Below are positions 1 through 5,420 of a DNA stretch of 10,371 nucleotides, piece after piece. This DNA is from Patescibacteria group bacterium (GTDB taxonomy: Bacteria > Patescibacteriota > Minisyncoccia > Phycocordibacterales > Phycocordibacteraceae): the NCBI GenBank assembly GCA_004296925.1, contig SCVI01000013.1, positions 1 to 10,371 on the forward strand, in the 5' to 3' direction. Both the position numbers and the translations under genes were made by a program. Below the pieces are notes generated by a model that was not told the DNA's origin, ran no database searches, and saw nothing but the letters and a program-made list of their open reading frames with translations. Numbering within the stretch: the first letter of the stretch is position 1; each line of letters opens with the position of its first letter.

Positions 1-1
1 C

Positions 2-226
2 ATTAATTTGATTGAACGCGCTATTCGAATGAATGGGGTGACACATATTGTGTTCAATAAGGTTGATATTATGCGAAAAGTAGGGAAGTGGGCAGTGATA
101 CTCGATAAGAAAGTGAAGGTTTTTAAGAGTGAGAGGGAAATGAAATCTTTTTTAACAAAGCGTCTTAAGACACTTAGTATTCCTGCAAAACACGTATACT
201 TTTCAGAAGATAAAGAAGGTCTTTAA
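2..226 (+). CDS. Adenylosuccinate synthetase-like protein, C-terminal fragment
   Basis: This frame is open from the window edge to a TAA stop and shows the last 74 or so residues of a longer protein. The stretch NGVTHIVFNKVDIM resembles the PurA core segment that precedes the last part of the enzyme (NGxTxxxxxKLDVL in the family). PurA joins IMP and aspartate using GTP to form adenylosuccinate, the first committed step to AMP. About 50 residues follow this motif, where Escherichia coli PurA has over 100, so it fits a short archaeal- or phage-like form ending in a VYFSEDKEGL-type tail. The gene ends 15 bases before the next start and may be cotranscribed with it. Only the C-terminus is visible, no nucleotide-binding motif can be checked, and the family call rests on one motif and the general layout. 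Confidence 0.5.
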   Translation: MNLIERAIRMNGVTHIVFNKVDIMRKVGKWAVILDKKVKVFKSEREMKSFLTKRLKTLSIPAKHVYFSEDKEGL

Positions 227-241
227 TAATCAGCTTTGAGC

Positions 242-1258
242 ATGTTGTCTATTGTAAAATTTTTCGGCGCATCTGTACTCGTTACGCTTGGAGCGCTTGG
301 AGCTGTTTATTATTACCTCGGTATTCAAGCCTTTCTTACAGCTGCTCTTTTGGTCATACTTGAAGTAACTCTTTCCTTTGATAACGCAGTAGTAAATGCA
401 CGAGTCTTGGAGAAGATGAGTCCTAAATGGCAGAAAAGATTTTTGACGTGGGGAATTTTAATCGCGGTGTTTGGTACCAGAATCTTTCTACCAATTTTCA
501 TAGTGTCCGCGGTGGTTTGGGCATCACCTCTTTTCATAGCGCATATTGCGTTCTTCGACCCAGCGCACTACGGAGAATTATTGGAGGGCGCTGCCGCGGG
601 CATACATGCATTTGGAGCAACATTTCTTCTTTTGGTCGCATTGAAGTACTTCCTTGATGAGAATAAAAAAACACACTGGATTCAATTTATAGAACGACAT
701 TTAATTTCTTGGGGTCGCATTGAAGCTATAGAAATTACTCTCGCGCTTCTCGCTGTAGCAGGTGTGTCCTATTTCGTGCCGGCAGCAGAACAAGCCACTG
801 TACTCATTGCGGGGATTGCCGGAATCTTGGTTTTTATTGGAATGCAAGCACTCACAAGCGCATTCACTGTTGAAACAAAAACCACAGTTAATGCAAGCTT
901 CGCACTTTTCATGTATCTAGAAGTATTAGACACTGCGTTCTCACTCGACGGGGTTATTGGTGCGTTCGCACTTACTAGTGCAATTCCGGTTATTGCGGTC
1001 GGTCTTGGTGTGGGTGCTTACTTTGTAAGATCGCTCACTATATATATGGTGAAACAAAAGACGTTAGATACACTCGTATATCTTGAACACGGTGCGCATT
1101 GGGCAATTTTCGGTCTCGCAGCCAGCATGCTCGTAAGTCTTTTAACTGATGTACCTGAGGTGGTTACGGGTACCGTCGGACTTGTGTTTGTAGTAGCAGC
1201 GTACTACTCATCGCTTCGATTCAATAAAAACAATTCATCACATTCCCTCCCTGCATAA
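242..1258 (+). CDS. DUF475 / TerC-superfamily integral membrane protein
   Basis: The 338-residue protein is strongly hydrophobic, with about eight or nine likely membrane segments. Two internally related acidic motifs mark the TerC/DUF475 superfamily: EVTLSFDNAV at residues 41-50 and EVLDTAFSLDGVIGAFA at about 227-243, each placing acidic and Asn residues inside a membrane helix. TerC relatives are linked to metal ion (notably manganese) export and tellurite resistance; the substrate of DUF475 members is unknown to me. A charged cytoplasmic stretch (about 138-160) separates the two halves. I chose the ATG at 242 rather than the TTG at 236, because it is the standard codon and begins directly before the first hydrophobic helix. 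The C-terminal tail is polar (Asn, Ser, His). It follows the PurA-like gene closely, with no promoter I can defend in the 15-base gap. Confidence 0.88.
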   Translation: MLSIVKFFGASVLVTLGALGAVYYYLGIQAFLTAALLVILEVTLSFDNAVVNARVLEKMSPKWQKRFLTWGILIAVFGTRIFLPIFIVSAVVWASPLFIAHIAFFDPAHYGELLEGAAAGIHAFGATFLLLVALKYFLDENKKTHWIQFIERHLISWGRIEAIEITLALLAVAGVSYFVPAAEQATVLIAGIAGILVFIGMQALTSAFTVETKTTVNASFALFMYLEVLDTAFSLDGVIGAFALTSAIPVIAVGLGVGAYFVRSLTIYMVKQKTLDTLVYLEHGAHWAIFGLAASMLVSLLTDVPEVVTGTVGLVFVVAAYYSSLRFNKNNSSHSLPA

Positions 1259-1273
1259 TTTTTCTTATCAAAG

Positions 1274-1282
1274 TGGTAGAAT
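1274..1282 (+). promoter_or_regulatory. Extended -10 promoter candidate for the SIMPL gene
   Basis: TGG directly followed by TAGAAT makes an extended -10 element (TGn plus five of six -10 consensus bases). No good -35 is seen. The predicted start would give a leader of about 22 nucleotides before the ATG at 1312, without a Shine-Dalgarno sequence. Confidence 0.4.
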
Positions 1283-1311
1283 AAGTGAATACTCGATAAC
1301 TGATTTTTACT

Positions 1312-2115
1312 ATGGATACTAATCCTCAAACACAAGGCATTCTTGGAAGCCCAATTATTACTAAGCTTGGCGCAATCTTCTTGATCGTTGCCATAGTGTT
1401 TATTGGCGCAAAAACGCTGAACGCTATTGTTAATTTTGACACGATTTCAGAACCAGCTTCAAACACCATCTCAGTTCAAGGAGAAGGGAAAATTTCTGCT
1501 GCACCAGACATAGCTCTGATTTCTTTCACTGTTTCAGAAAATGGCGATAACTCAGCAGACGCGCAAGACGCGGTAGCAAAAAAGATAAAAGTTGCACTCG
1601 AAGGACTTAAAGGTCTTAAGATTGCCGACAAAGACATAAAAACAGGGTCATATTCTGTATATCCGCGATACGCAAATCAACAACCTTGTTACGCGGGTCA
1701 GCCGTGTGTGTATGGGGAACAGAAAATAGTTGGTTTCACCGCATCTCAGACAGTAGAAGTGAAGGTTCGTGCGATAGATGAAACAGGAAAAGTATTATCC
1801 GTGCTTGGAGATGCAGGCATCTCAAATCTTAATGGACCTAACTTTACACTCGACGATCCTGATGCGGTACGCGCAGAGGCAAGAAAAGAGGCTATCAAGG
1901 AAGCAAGAGCAAAAGCAAAACAACTCGCGTCTGATTTAGGGGTGCGCATAGTTCGAGTTGTAAATTATTCTGAAAATGGAGCCTATCCGCCAATGCCGTA
2001 CTTCAAAAACGACATGATGGCTGCAGGAAGTGCAGCTCCTCGCGAGGAGATTGCTCTACCGGCAGGGGAGAACGACATCATTGTGAACGTATCAGTTGTC
2101 TACGAAATCCGTTAA
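1312..2115 (+). CDS. SIMPL domain (DUF541) membrane-anchored protein
   Basis: The 267-residue protein has a short cytoplasmic N-terminus, one hydrophobic segment at about residues 17-40 (signal anchor or uncleaved signal) and an extracytoplasmic SIMPL domain from about 52 to the end. SIMPL hallmarks are visible: the opening ISVQGEGKISAAPDIALISF, the middle region where a GSYSVYPRY strand leads to VGFTASQTVEVKVR, and the late ARAKAKQLASDLGVRIVRVV helix-strand before the final VNVSVVYEIR strand. Family members (such as E. coli YggE and BP26) are periplasmic or surface proteins that form oligomeric rings; their function is poorly defined, with links to oxidative stress. Two cysteines (126 and 132) in a QPCYAGQPCVY loop could form a disulfide outside the cell. 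Length is slightly above the family norm because of the anchor. The gene is followed by the palindrome at 2150-2185. Confidence 0.88.
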   Translation: MDTNPQTQGILGSPIITKLGAIFLIVAIVFIGAKTLNAIVNFDTISEPASNTISVQGEGKISAAPDIALISFTVSENGDNSADAQDAVAKKIKVALEGLKGLKIADKDIKTGSYSVYPRYANQQPCYAGQPCVYGEQKIVGFTASQTVEVKVRAIDETGKVLSVLGDAGISNLNGPNFTLDDPDAVRAEARKEAIKEARAKAKQLASDLGVRIVRVVNYSENGAYPPMPYFKNDMMAAGSAAPREEIALPAGENDIIVNVSVVYEIR

Positions 2116-2149
2116 CATAAAGGTTTTTGGCCGTTATCGGTCGCAAGGA

Positions 2150-2185
2150 AACAAAATACGCATGTCTTGACATGCGTATTTTGTT
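2150..2185. terminator. 36-bp near-perfect palindrome, probable terminator of the SIMPL gene
   Basis: The arms at 2150-2164 and 2171-2185 are exact reverse complements over 15 bp, and the central TCTTGA can pair further to leave a tiny loop. The left arm begins AACAAAATACG and the right arm ends CGTATTTTGTT, so a transcript from the SIMPL gene would form a hairpin ending in a U-rich stretch. Because the palindrome is symmetric it could work on both strands. Its right half contains the -35 box of the next gene, so it could also be an operator. Both roles are inferred; the symmetry is seen. Confidence 0.6.
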
Positions 2186-2195
2186 GTGCTATCAT
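2167..2195 (+). promoter_or_regulatory. Strong sigma70-type promoter driving a leaderless start at 2202
   Basis: TTGACA (2167-2172) is a perfect -35 box, followed by a 17-bp spacer and TATCAT (2190-2195), five of six bases of the -10 consensus. Six bases separate the -10 box from the ATG at 2202, so transcription is expected to begin at or next to the A of the start codon. The -35 box lies in the centre and right arm of the palindrome. Confidence 0.78.
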
Positions 2196-2201
2196 ATTTT
2201 T

Positions 2202-2636
2202 ATGTCTAAAGAAGGTTTAAAAAGATTTATGGCTCCGCTTGCGGCAGTTATTACTATTGGTGGCACTGCACCAGAGGCACGAGCACAAGATGCTGGCGAT
2301 TTTCTCCGCGCGATAGGAGTGGGTGTGCGCATAGGGGAGAGAATTAATCAGTATGATGAGTGCCGCGCTGATGCCGTTGATAGAGGTTACGAGCTTCAAA
2401 TGAGCGCAAGAGATATTGAGGATGGGTATCGGCTAGAAATTGAAGGAATCCGCCTTGATGCTAATGAAGAAATACGTAATGCGCGAGAGCGGTATGCAGG
2501 AGCTGATCTTGATCATCGAATAAGAGTAATTCAAAACAATACTAATAGGGCCGAACTGCGCGCTCGTGAAATGTTTAGACGAGATATGGCAAGAGTGAGA
2601 CAGCTCGCATCGAGAAACAGAACTCGACCTTGCTAA
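2202..2636 (+). CDS. Secreted helical protein of unknown function
   Basis: The 144-residue product is not one I recognise. Residues 1-28 look like a classical signal peptide: MSKEGLKRF gives a positive N-region, MAPLAAVITIGG a hydrophobic core, and ARA at 26-28 an AXA cleavage site before Gln29. The mature part is highly charged and probably helical, rich in Arg, Glu, Asp and Ala between about 50 and 140, and could form a coiled coil. Cysteines occur only at 54 and at the last residue, 144, so an inter- or intramolecular disulfide is possible. The frame stays open upstream to 2127, but the promoter at 2167-2195 would then lie within the gene, and the signal peptide begins exactly at the ATG at 2202. 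It ends 14 bases before another small gene. Function is unknown; export is a good inference. Confidence 0.72.
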   Translation: MSKEGLKRFMAPLAAVITIGGTAPEARAQDAGDFLRAIGVGVRIGERINQYDECRADAVDRGYELQMSARDIEDGYRLEIEGIRLDANEEIRNARERYAGADLDHRIRVIQNNTNRAELRAREMFRRDMARVRQLASRNRTRPC

Positions 2637-2650
2637 GTATATTACTTTGT

Positions 2651-2875
2651 ATGGGACTTGAAATGTTTGGATTAGGTTCAGCGGTTCATGAGCTTGCCCG
2701 CGGATGGAAGTATGGAGGGGAGTTTCCTTCTAGGGAAATTGCTGAGGCTAAGTTTGCACTTAGAATCGCACTCCAGTGGGAGGTAGATATAATTGATATC
2801 GAAGATGGAGGACGAAAAGTTAAGGTATATGTTAGATCCCCAGCTGATTTAGCAGCAGCAAAATTTCGCGCTTGA
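2651..2875 (+). CDS. Small protein of unknown function (74 aa)
   Basis: I do not recognise this 74-residue protein. It has a short hydrophobic start (MGLEMFGLGSAVHELARGW), a helical middle rich in Ala and Glu (about 28-43), a possible beta-hairpin WEVDIIDIEDGGRKVKVYV (43-61) and an Ala-rich tail ending AAAKFRA. There is no cysteine and no convincing signal peptide. I chose the ATG at 2651 over the TTG at 2630, which overlaps the previous gene. A TATATT seven bases before the ATG could be a -10 box for a leaderless start, but there is no -35 at good spacing, so transcription with the secreted protein 14 bases upstream is equally likely. The end lies within the -35 box (TTGACC) of the next promoter. 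Confidence 0.55.
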   Translation: MGLEMFGLGSAVHELARGWKYGGEFPSREIAEAKFALRIALQWEVDIIDIEDGGRKVKVYVRSPADLAAAKFRA

Positions 2876-2900
2876 CCAAAATACCTTAGAAAGGTAGGAT
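2872..2900 (+). promoter_or_regulatory. Promoter candidate for secE-nusG
   Basis: TTGACC (2872-2877), a 17-bp spacer and TAGGAT (2895-2900) match five of six and four of six consensus bases. The expected start, near 2907, is the first base of the terminator-like hairpin at 2906-2927. The -35 box overlaps the TGA stop of the preceding gene. Confidence 0.45.
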
Positions 2901-2905
2901 ACACG

Positions 2906-2927
2906 AAGCCCCCGCAGGGCTTTTTTT
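2906..2927 (+). terminator. Rho-independent terminator or 5' leader hairpin before secE
   Basis: AAGCCC (2906-2911) pairs with GGGCTT (2917-2922) around a CCGCA loop, and seven T residues run from 2921 to 2927. This is a textbook intrinsic terminator for the genes upstream. It ends only nine bases before the secE start, so it may also act as an attenuator for a transcript starting near 2907. Confidence 0.72.
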
Positions 2928-2936
2928 ATAGAACAT

Positions 2937-3128
2937 ATGAAAGGATTCATCTCATACATTCAAGCAGTTCGCGGTGAACTTAGTCACGTATCTTGGCCTT
3001 CAAGAAGCCAGGCTGTCCTCTATACCCTTATGGTTATAGCGATCTCAGTAATAGTAGCTTTTGTTCTTGGTGGTTTTGACTTCCTTTTTACTCTTGGACT
3101 TGAACAACTCCTACTTCTTAAACGCTAA
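2937..3128 (+). CDS. secE: Preprotein translocase subunit SecE
   Basis: This 63-residue protein has the compact single-helix SecE architecture: an amphipathic N-terminal part with the family motif ELSHVSWPSRSQA at about residues 14-26 (ExxxVxWPSR in the family), then one transmembrane helix at about 29-50. SecE clamps the two halves of the SecY channel in the inner membrane and is essential for Sec-dependent export. The length is normal for a minimal bacterial SecE. It sits four bases before nusG, the most conserved neighbour of secE in bacteria, which supports the call strongly. The ATG at 2937 has no Shine-Dalgarno sequence; a TATAGA lies just four bases upstream of it, after the terminator-like hairpin. 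Confidence 0.95.
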   Translation: MKGFISYIQAVRGELSHVSWPSRSQAVLYTLMVIAISVIVAFVLGGFDFLFTLGLEQLLLLKR

Positions 3129-3132
3129 ACAT

Positions 3133-3675
3133 ATGTCAAAACAAGAAACAGGTCAGCGAGGATGGTATGCCGTTCACACATATTCTGGGTATGAAAATGC
3201 GGTTTTACGTAATCTAAAACAGCGCATTGATTCTCTCGGGATGCAGACAAAGATTTTTAATGTTGTTATTCCTACGGAAAAGAAAATAAAGGTAACGGGC
3301 GGAAAGCGTCAGACCGTTGAAGAAAAAATATACCCTGGGTATATTCTCGTCGACATGATTGTTGATGATGAGAGTTGGTATGTAGTTCGAAACACACCTC
3401 GCGTTACTGGATTCGTTGGTTCTGGTATCACCCCAGTTCCTTTGACTGAAGATGAAATGAATATTCTCTTCAAGCGAATGTCCACCGACACCGCAAAACA
3501 CAAGATTGACTTCACCTTGGGCGAGCCGGTTGTAGTAGCGGACGGTCCATTTAAAGACCTGGAAGGGAAGGTAGGTGAGATAGATGAAGAGAAAGGTAAG
3601 GTAAAAGTACTGGTATCTATGTTTGGACGCGAGACACCTGTTGAGCTCGACTTCTTGCAGGTTCGCAAACTCTAA
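3133..3675 (+). CDS. nusG: Transcription termination/antitermination protein NusG
   Basis: The 180-residue protein starts, after a short polar leader, with RGWYAVHTYSGYENAVLRNL at about 9-28, the opening of the NGN domain, and continues through KIYPGYILVDM and VRNTPRVTGFVG. The C-terminal KOW domain begins near residue 132 with FTLGEPVVVADGPFKDLEGK. NusG binds the RNA polymerase clamp through NGN and contacts Rho or ribosomal protein S10 through KOW, linking transcription, termination and translation. Size and domain order are those of standard NusG. The ATG at 3133 was chosen over earlier alternatives in the same frame because these would overlap secE and add a hydrophobic extension. It is four bases after secE, so the two are surely one transcript. 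Confidence 0.96.
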   Translation: MSKQETGQRGWYAVHTYSGYENAVLRNLKQRIDSLGMQTKIFNVVIPTEKKIKVTGGKRQTVEEKIYPGYILVDMIVDDESWYVVRNTPRVTGFVGSGITPVPLTEDEMNILFKRMSTDTAKHKIDFTLGEPVVVADGPFKDLEGKVGEIDEEKGKVKVLVSMFGRETPVELDFLQVRKL

Positions 3676-3687
3676 GACAAGACTTAT

Positions 3688-3716
3688 TTGACCAAGACCA
3701 CTTAATAATATAGATT
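3688..3716 (+). promoter_or_regulatory. Promoter candidate for rplK with leaderless spacing
   Basis: TTGACC (3688-3693), a 17-bp spacer and TAGATT (3711-3716) match five of six and four of six consensus bases. Six bases then lead to the rplK ATG at 3723, the same spacing as at 2202. An AT-rich TAATAATATAGATT stretch makes the exact -10 position uncertain by a few bases. Confidence 0.5.
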
Positions 3717-3722
3717 TCCCAC

Positions 3723-4142
3723 ATGGCAAAAATTGTAAAAAAGATAAAACTTCAAGTTCCCGGCGGTAAAGCTACCCCTGCGCCTCCTGTAGGAACCGCG
3801 CTTGGTCCAGCCGGAATCAACATCGGTCAATTTGTGACTCAGTTTAATGCTGCAACACAAGACCAAATGGGCGATATCCTTCCTGTTGAAATTTCAGTAT
3901 TCGACGACAGAACATTTTCTTTCATCATCAAGGTTTCTCCAGCGTCTCGCTTGCTCCTTAAAATTGCAGGACTTGAAAAAGGTTCTGGAAAGGTACCAGC
4001 GGTGAAGGCAGGATCAATCACAAAGGCACAGCTTACAGAAACGGCACAAAAGAAAATGCCGGACTTGAACACAAAAGATATTGCGCAAGCAGAAAAAATC
4101 ATTGCAGGCACCGCTCGCTCAATGGGGATCGACGTGAAGTAG
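3723..4142 (+). CDS. rplK: 50S ribosomal protein L11
   Basis: The 139-residue protein is a complete L11. The N-terminal domain shows the signature KIVKKIKLQVPGGKATPAPP followed by VGTALGPAGINIGQFVTQFN (about residues 3-42), and the C-terminal RNA-binding domain runs from about 75 to 139 with KVPAVKAGSITKAQL and the final IAGTARSMGIDV. L11 binds the GTPase-associated region of 23S rRNA and helps recruit elongation factors. It lies 47 bases after nusG, as in the usual secE-nusG-rplK order, but the gene that normally follows, rplA (L1), is not here; a GC-rich repeat and a CofE-like gene follow instead. It probably has its own promoter as well as read-through from nusG. Confidence 0.97.
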   Translation: MAKIVKKIKLQVPGGKATPAPPVGTALGPAGINIGQFVTQFNAATQDQMGDILPVEISVFDDRTFSFIIKVSPASRLLLKIAGLEKGSGKVPAVKAGSITKAQLTETAQKKMPDLNTKDIAQAEKIIAGTARSMGIDVK

Positions 4143-4154
4143 TGCAACGTCGAT
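4128..4154. other. Hairpin across the rplK stop codon
   Basis: ATCGACGT (4128-4135) pairs with ACGTCGAT (4147-4154), an exact 8-bp stem with an 11-base loop that contains the TAG stop of rplK. No T-run follows directly, so it is not a clear intrinsic terminator; it may protect the 3' end of the mRNA. Confidence 0.4.
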
Positions 4155-4155
4155 T

Positions 4156-4189
4156 AGCCGGAGGCGGACGCGTCGAGGCGGGCTCGCGC
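4156..4189. repeat. GC-rich repeat island downstream of rplK
   Basis: About 34 bases are almost entirely G and C, in clear contrast to the AT-rich surroundings. The outer AGCC and GGCT ends are complementary, the centre GACGCGTC is an 8-bp palindrome, and GAGGCGG occurs twice (4161-4167 and 4175-4181), 14 bases apart. It looks like a mobile or dispersed repeat unit rather than normal intergenic sequence, similar in style but not identical to the repeat inside thyA. No frame crosses it convincingly. Confidence 0.45.
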
Positions 4190-4232
4190 AACTTTTCAGG
4201 AGATATGTATGTGTGAGTTGATATAAAATAGG

Positions 4233-4260
4233 TTGCAGGTGATAGCTTTTAGGGCACAAT
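4233..4260 (+). promoter_or_regulatory. Weak promoter candidate for the cofE-like gene
   Basis: TTGCAG (4233-4238), a 16-bp spacer and CACAAT (4255-4260) stand seven bases before the ATG at 4268. Both boxes are imperfect, but the spacing to the start matches the leaderless pattern seen elsewhere in the window. Confidence 0.35.
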
Positions 4261-4267
4261 GCGGTGA

Positions 4268-5005
4268 ATGGAAGTCACCGCATTTTCTATTGATATTCTG
4301 AAGCCACCGAAGGATGATTTATTTTCCAAAATAAAAGCATCTTCACTCTCGCTTCAAGAAAACGATGTTGTAGCTATTTCTTCTAAAGTTGTTTCTATAC
4401 ACGAAGGGCGATGTGTTGAAAGAGATTTCAACAAAAAAGACGAACTGGTTGCACAAGAGGCAGAATTATTTTTACCTCGCGACGATATGCGAGATGGCGC
4501 GGTGATGCACACCATCACAAACGGCATCCTCATTCCCTCAGCTGGTATTGATCCACTTGGGCAATATTATGTTCTCTGGCCACAAGATCCGCAAAAATCT
4601 GCTGAAACACTTTTGGCGTGGTTCAAAGAAACATATAATGTTGAAAATTTATATCTCGTTATGACAGATTCGCGAAGTGTGTTTCTTAGGAAAGGTGTCG
4701 TAGGAATTGCGCTTGCGTGGGCAGGTTTTGAGCCGCTTTTTAGTAATAAAAATCGTGTCGATATTTTAGGTATCGCGTCGGGCGGAAGCCAAACAAATAT
4801 TCCTGACTCGCTCGCAGCCGCCGCATCATTCGTTATGGGAGAGGCTAATGAACAAACACCGCTTGTACGGGTTCGTAACGCTCCGTATATTGGTGACGTT
4901 GCTCACAACAGCGACGACGTATTTAAATCAACGATTGAAGAAGATTTATTTGAGCCCTTTCTTAAGAATGTGAGGTGGCAAAAAGGTGGAAATGCTAAGA
5001 ATTGA
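4268..5005 (+). CDS. CofE-like protein (coenzyme F420-0:L-glutamate ligase family)
   Basis: The 245-residue protein follows the CofE/FbiB N-domain layout. Visible landmarks are LQENDVVAISSKVVSIHEGR (29-48), ITNGILIPSAGID (83-95), VMTDSRSVFLRKGVVGIALA (131-150) and IPDSLAAAASFVMGEANEQT (178-197). CofE adds glutamate to F420-0 using GTP and a divalent metal, and the Asp-Ser-Arg region resembles the family's metal/nucleotide site. The usual SN after GID is replaced here by PLG, so substrate recognition may differ. F420 synthesis is not expected in such a reduced bacterium and no other F420 gene is in the window, so the true substrate is uncertain; it may glutamylate something else. The last codons overlap the -35 box of the next gene's promoter. 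The family call is good; the F420 role is doubtful. Confidence 0.8.
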   Translation: MEVTAFSIDILKPPKDDLFSKIKASSLSLQENDVVAISSKVVSIHEGRCVERDFNKKDELVAQEAELFLPRDDMRDGAVMHTITNGILIPSAGIDPLGQYYVLWPQDPQKSAETLLAWFKETYNVENLYLVMTDSRSVFLRKGVVGIALAWAGFEPLFSNKNRVDILGIASGGSQTNIPDSLAAAASFVMGEANEQTPLVRVRNAPYIGDVAHNSDDVFKSTIEEDLFEPFLKNVRWQKGGNAKN

Positions 5006-5030
5006 CGACCTCTTCTCAGAGGAGTATATG
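5002..5030 (+). promoter_or_regulatory. Promoter of mini-gene 1, overlapping the cofE stop codon
   Basis: TTGACG (5002-5007), a 17-bp spacer and TATATG (5025-5030) are followed by seven bases and the ATG at 5038. The TGA stop of the cofE-like gene lies within the -35 box. The GAGGAG at 5018-5023 looks like a ribosome binding site but would be in the spacer, upstream of the transcript start. Confidence 0.6.
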
Positions 5031-5037
5031 TGTACAT

Positions 5038-5196
5038 ATGAATGGTGAATATCTCGTCGGCCCGTTTAGGCGAGCTCGGAACGAAATACTTTGTACGAGT
5101 GACCATGAATGGGTTAGAGTCGCCTGGGATGCCTTATACGGAATTCCGCATTATTTACAGTGTAGGAATTGCCCAGCAACCAAAGCATTACTATAA
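5038..5196 (+). CDS. Mini-gene 1: small Cys/His protein (52 aa), putative zinc-binding
   Basis: I do not recognise this 52-residue protein. Its ligand-like residues are C19-x3-H23-x-W25 and C42-x2-C45 followed by PAT, a pattern expected of a small zinc knuckle or ribbon. The N-terminus is short and basic (FRRAR), without a signal peptide or membrane helix, so it is probably cytoplasmic. It is the first of four consecutive tiny genes sharing Cys...His...CxxC; mini-gene 4 shares the HxW and CPAT elements most closely. The ATG at 5038 was chosen because it sits seven bases after the -10 box of a good promoter; an in-frame TTG at 5002 would put that promoter inside the gene. The earlier ATG at 5028 gives only six codons. 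Zinc binding and any nucleic-acid role are inferences. Confidence 0.6.
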   Translation: MNGEYLVGPFRRARNEILCTSDHEWVRVAWDALYGIPHYLQCRNCPATKALL

Positions 5197-5197
5197 C
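5169..5197 (+). promoter_or_regulatory. Promoter candidate for mini-gene 2
   Basis: TTGCCC (5169-5174), a 17-bp spacer and TATAAC (5192-5197) are followed by nine bases and the ATG at 5207. The promoter lies inside the 3' end of mini-gene 1 and just beyond it, and predicts a leader of zero to three bases. Confidence 0.5.
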
Positions 5198-5206
5198 TAT
5201 AAAAAT

Positions 5207-5401
5207 ATGGGAATTGAGGGTTCATTTTTAACAAAACAGTTTCCCCATAGAGATGAGGTTCCTTGTGTGCCAGGTAAGACACACACCGAAGATGGCGCAA
5301 AGTTTTTTGGTGTATTTCATGAGCTCGGCATATTTCATCCGAGTTTTGTCTGCCCTCATTGTCATAAAAAGTTTTTGGATGAAGACACCACAGTCCACTA
5401 A
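5207..5401 (+). CDS. Mini-gene 2: small Cys/His protein (64 aa), putative zinc-binding
   Basis: This 64-residue protein carries C20-x5-H26 and C49-x2-C52-H53, with further histidines at 14, 38, 44 and 64. It fits the pattern of its three neighbours but lacks their HxW tryptophan (HTE instead). The FVCPHCHKKF segment (47-56) is like one knuckle of a zinc finger or rubredoxin-type site. No membrane segment or signal peptide is visible. The frame remains open upstream into mini-gene 1, but the ATG at 5207 follows a usable promoter and avoids a long overlap. It starts 10 bases after mini-gene 1 and ends 19 bases before mini-gene 3. Function is unknown; relationship to the neighbours is inferred from motif order only, as overall identity is low. 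Confidence 0.55.
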   Translation: MGIEGSFLTKQFPHRDEVPCVPGKTHTEDGAKFFGVFHELGIFHPSFVCPHCHKKFLDEDTTVH

Positions 5402-5420
5402 CCCTAAAGTAAATACTTGT

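Noticed and set aside
236..241. TTG start for the DUF475 protein
   Set aside because: An ATG two codons later is the better start and loses nothing of the protein.
2127..2201. N-terminal extension of the secreted protein from a TTG
   Set aside because: It would place the palindrome and the promoter inside the gene and bury the signal peptide.
3214..3729. Open frame of 171 codons on the minus strand opposite nusG
   Set aside because: It lies wholly over nusG, has no family motif and its composition is that of an antisense shadow.
4156..4189. GC-rich block as a clean rho-independent terminator of rplK
   Set aside because: The outer arms pair over only four bases before mismatches, and the short T-run comes after a gap; a repeat is the better description.
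5018..5023. GAGGAG as a ribosome binding site for mini-gene 1
   Set aside because: It is 14 bases from the ATG at 5038, lies in the spacer between -35 and -10, and the ATG it would serve at 5028 yields only six codons.
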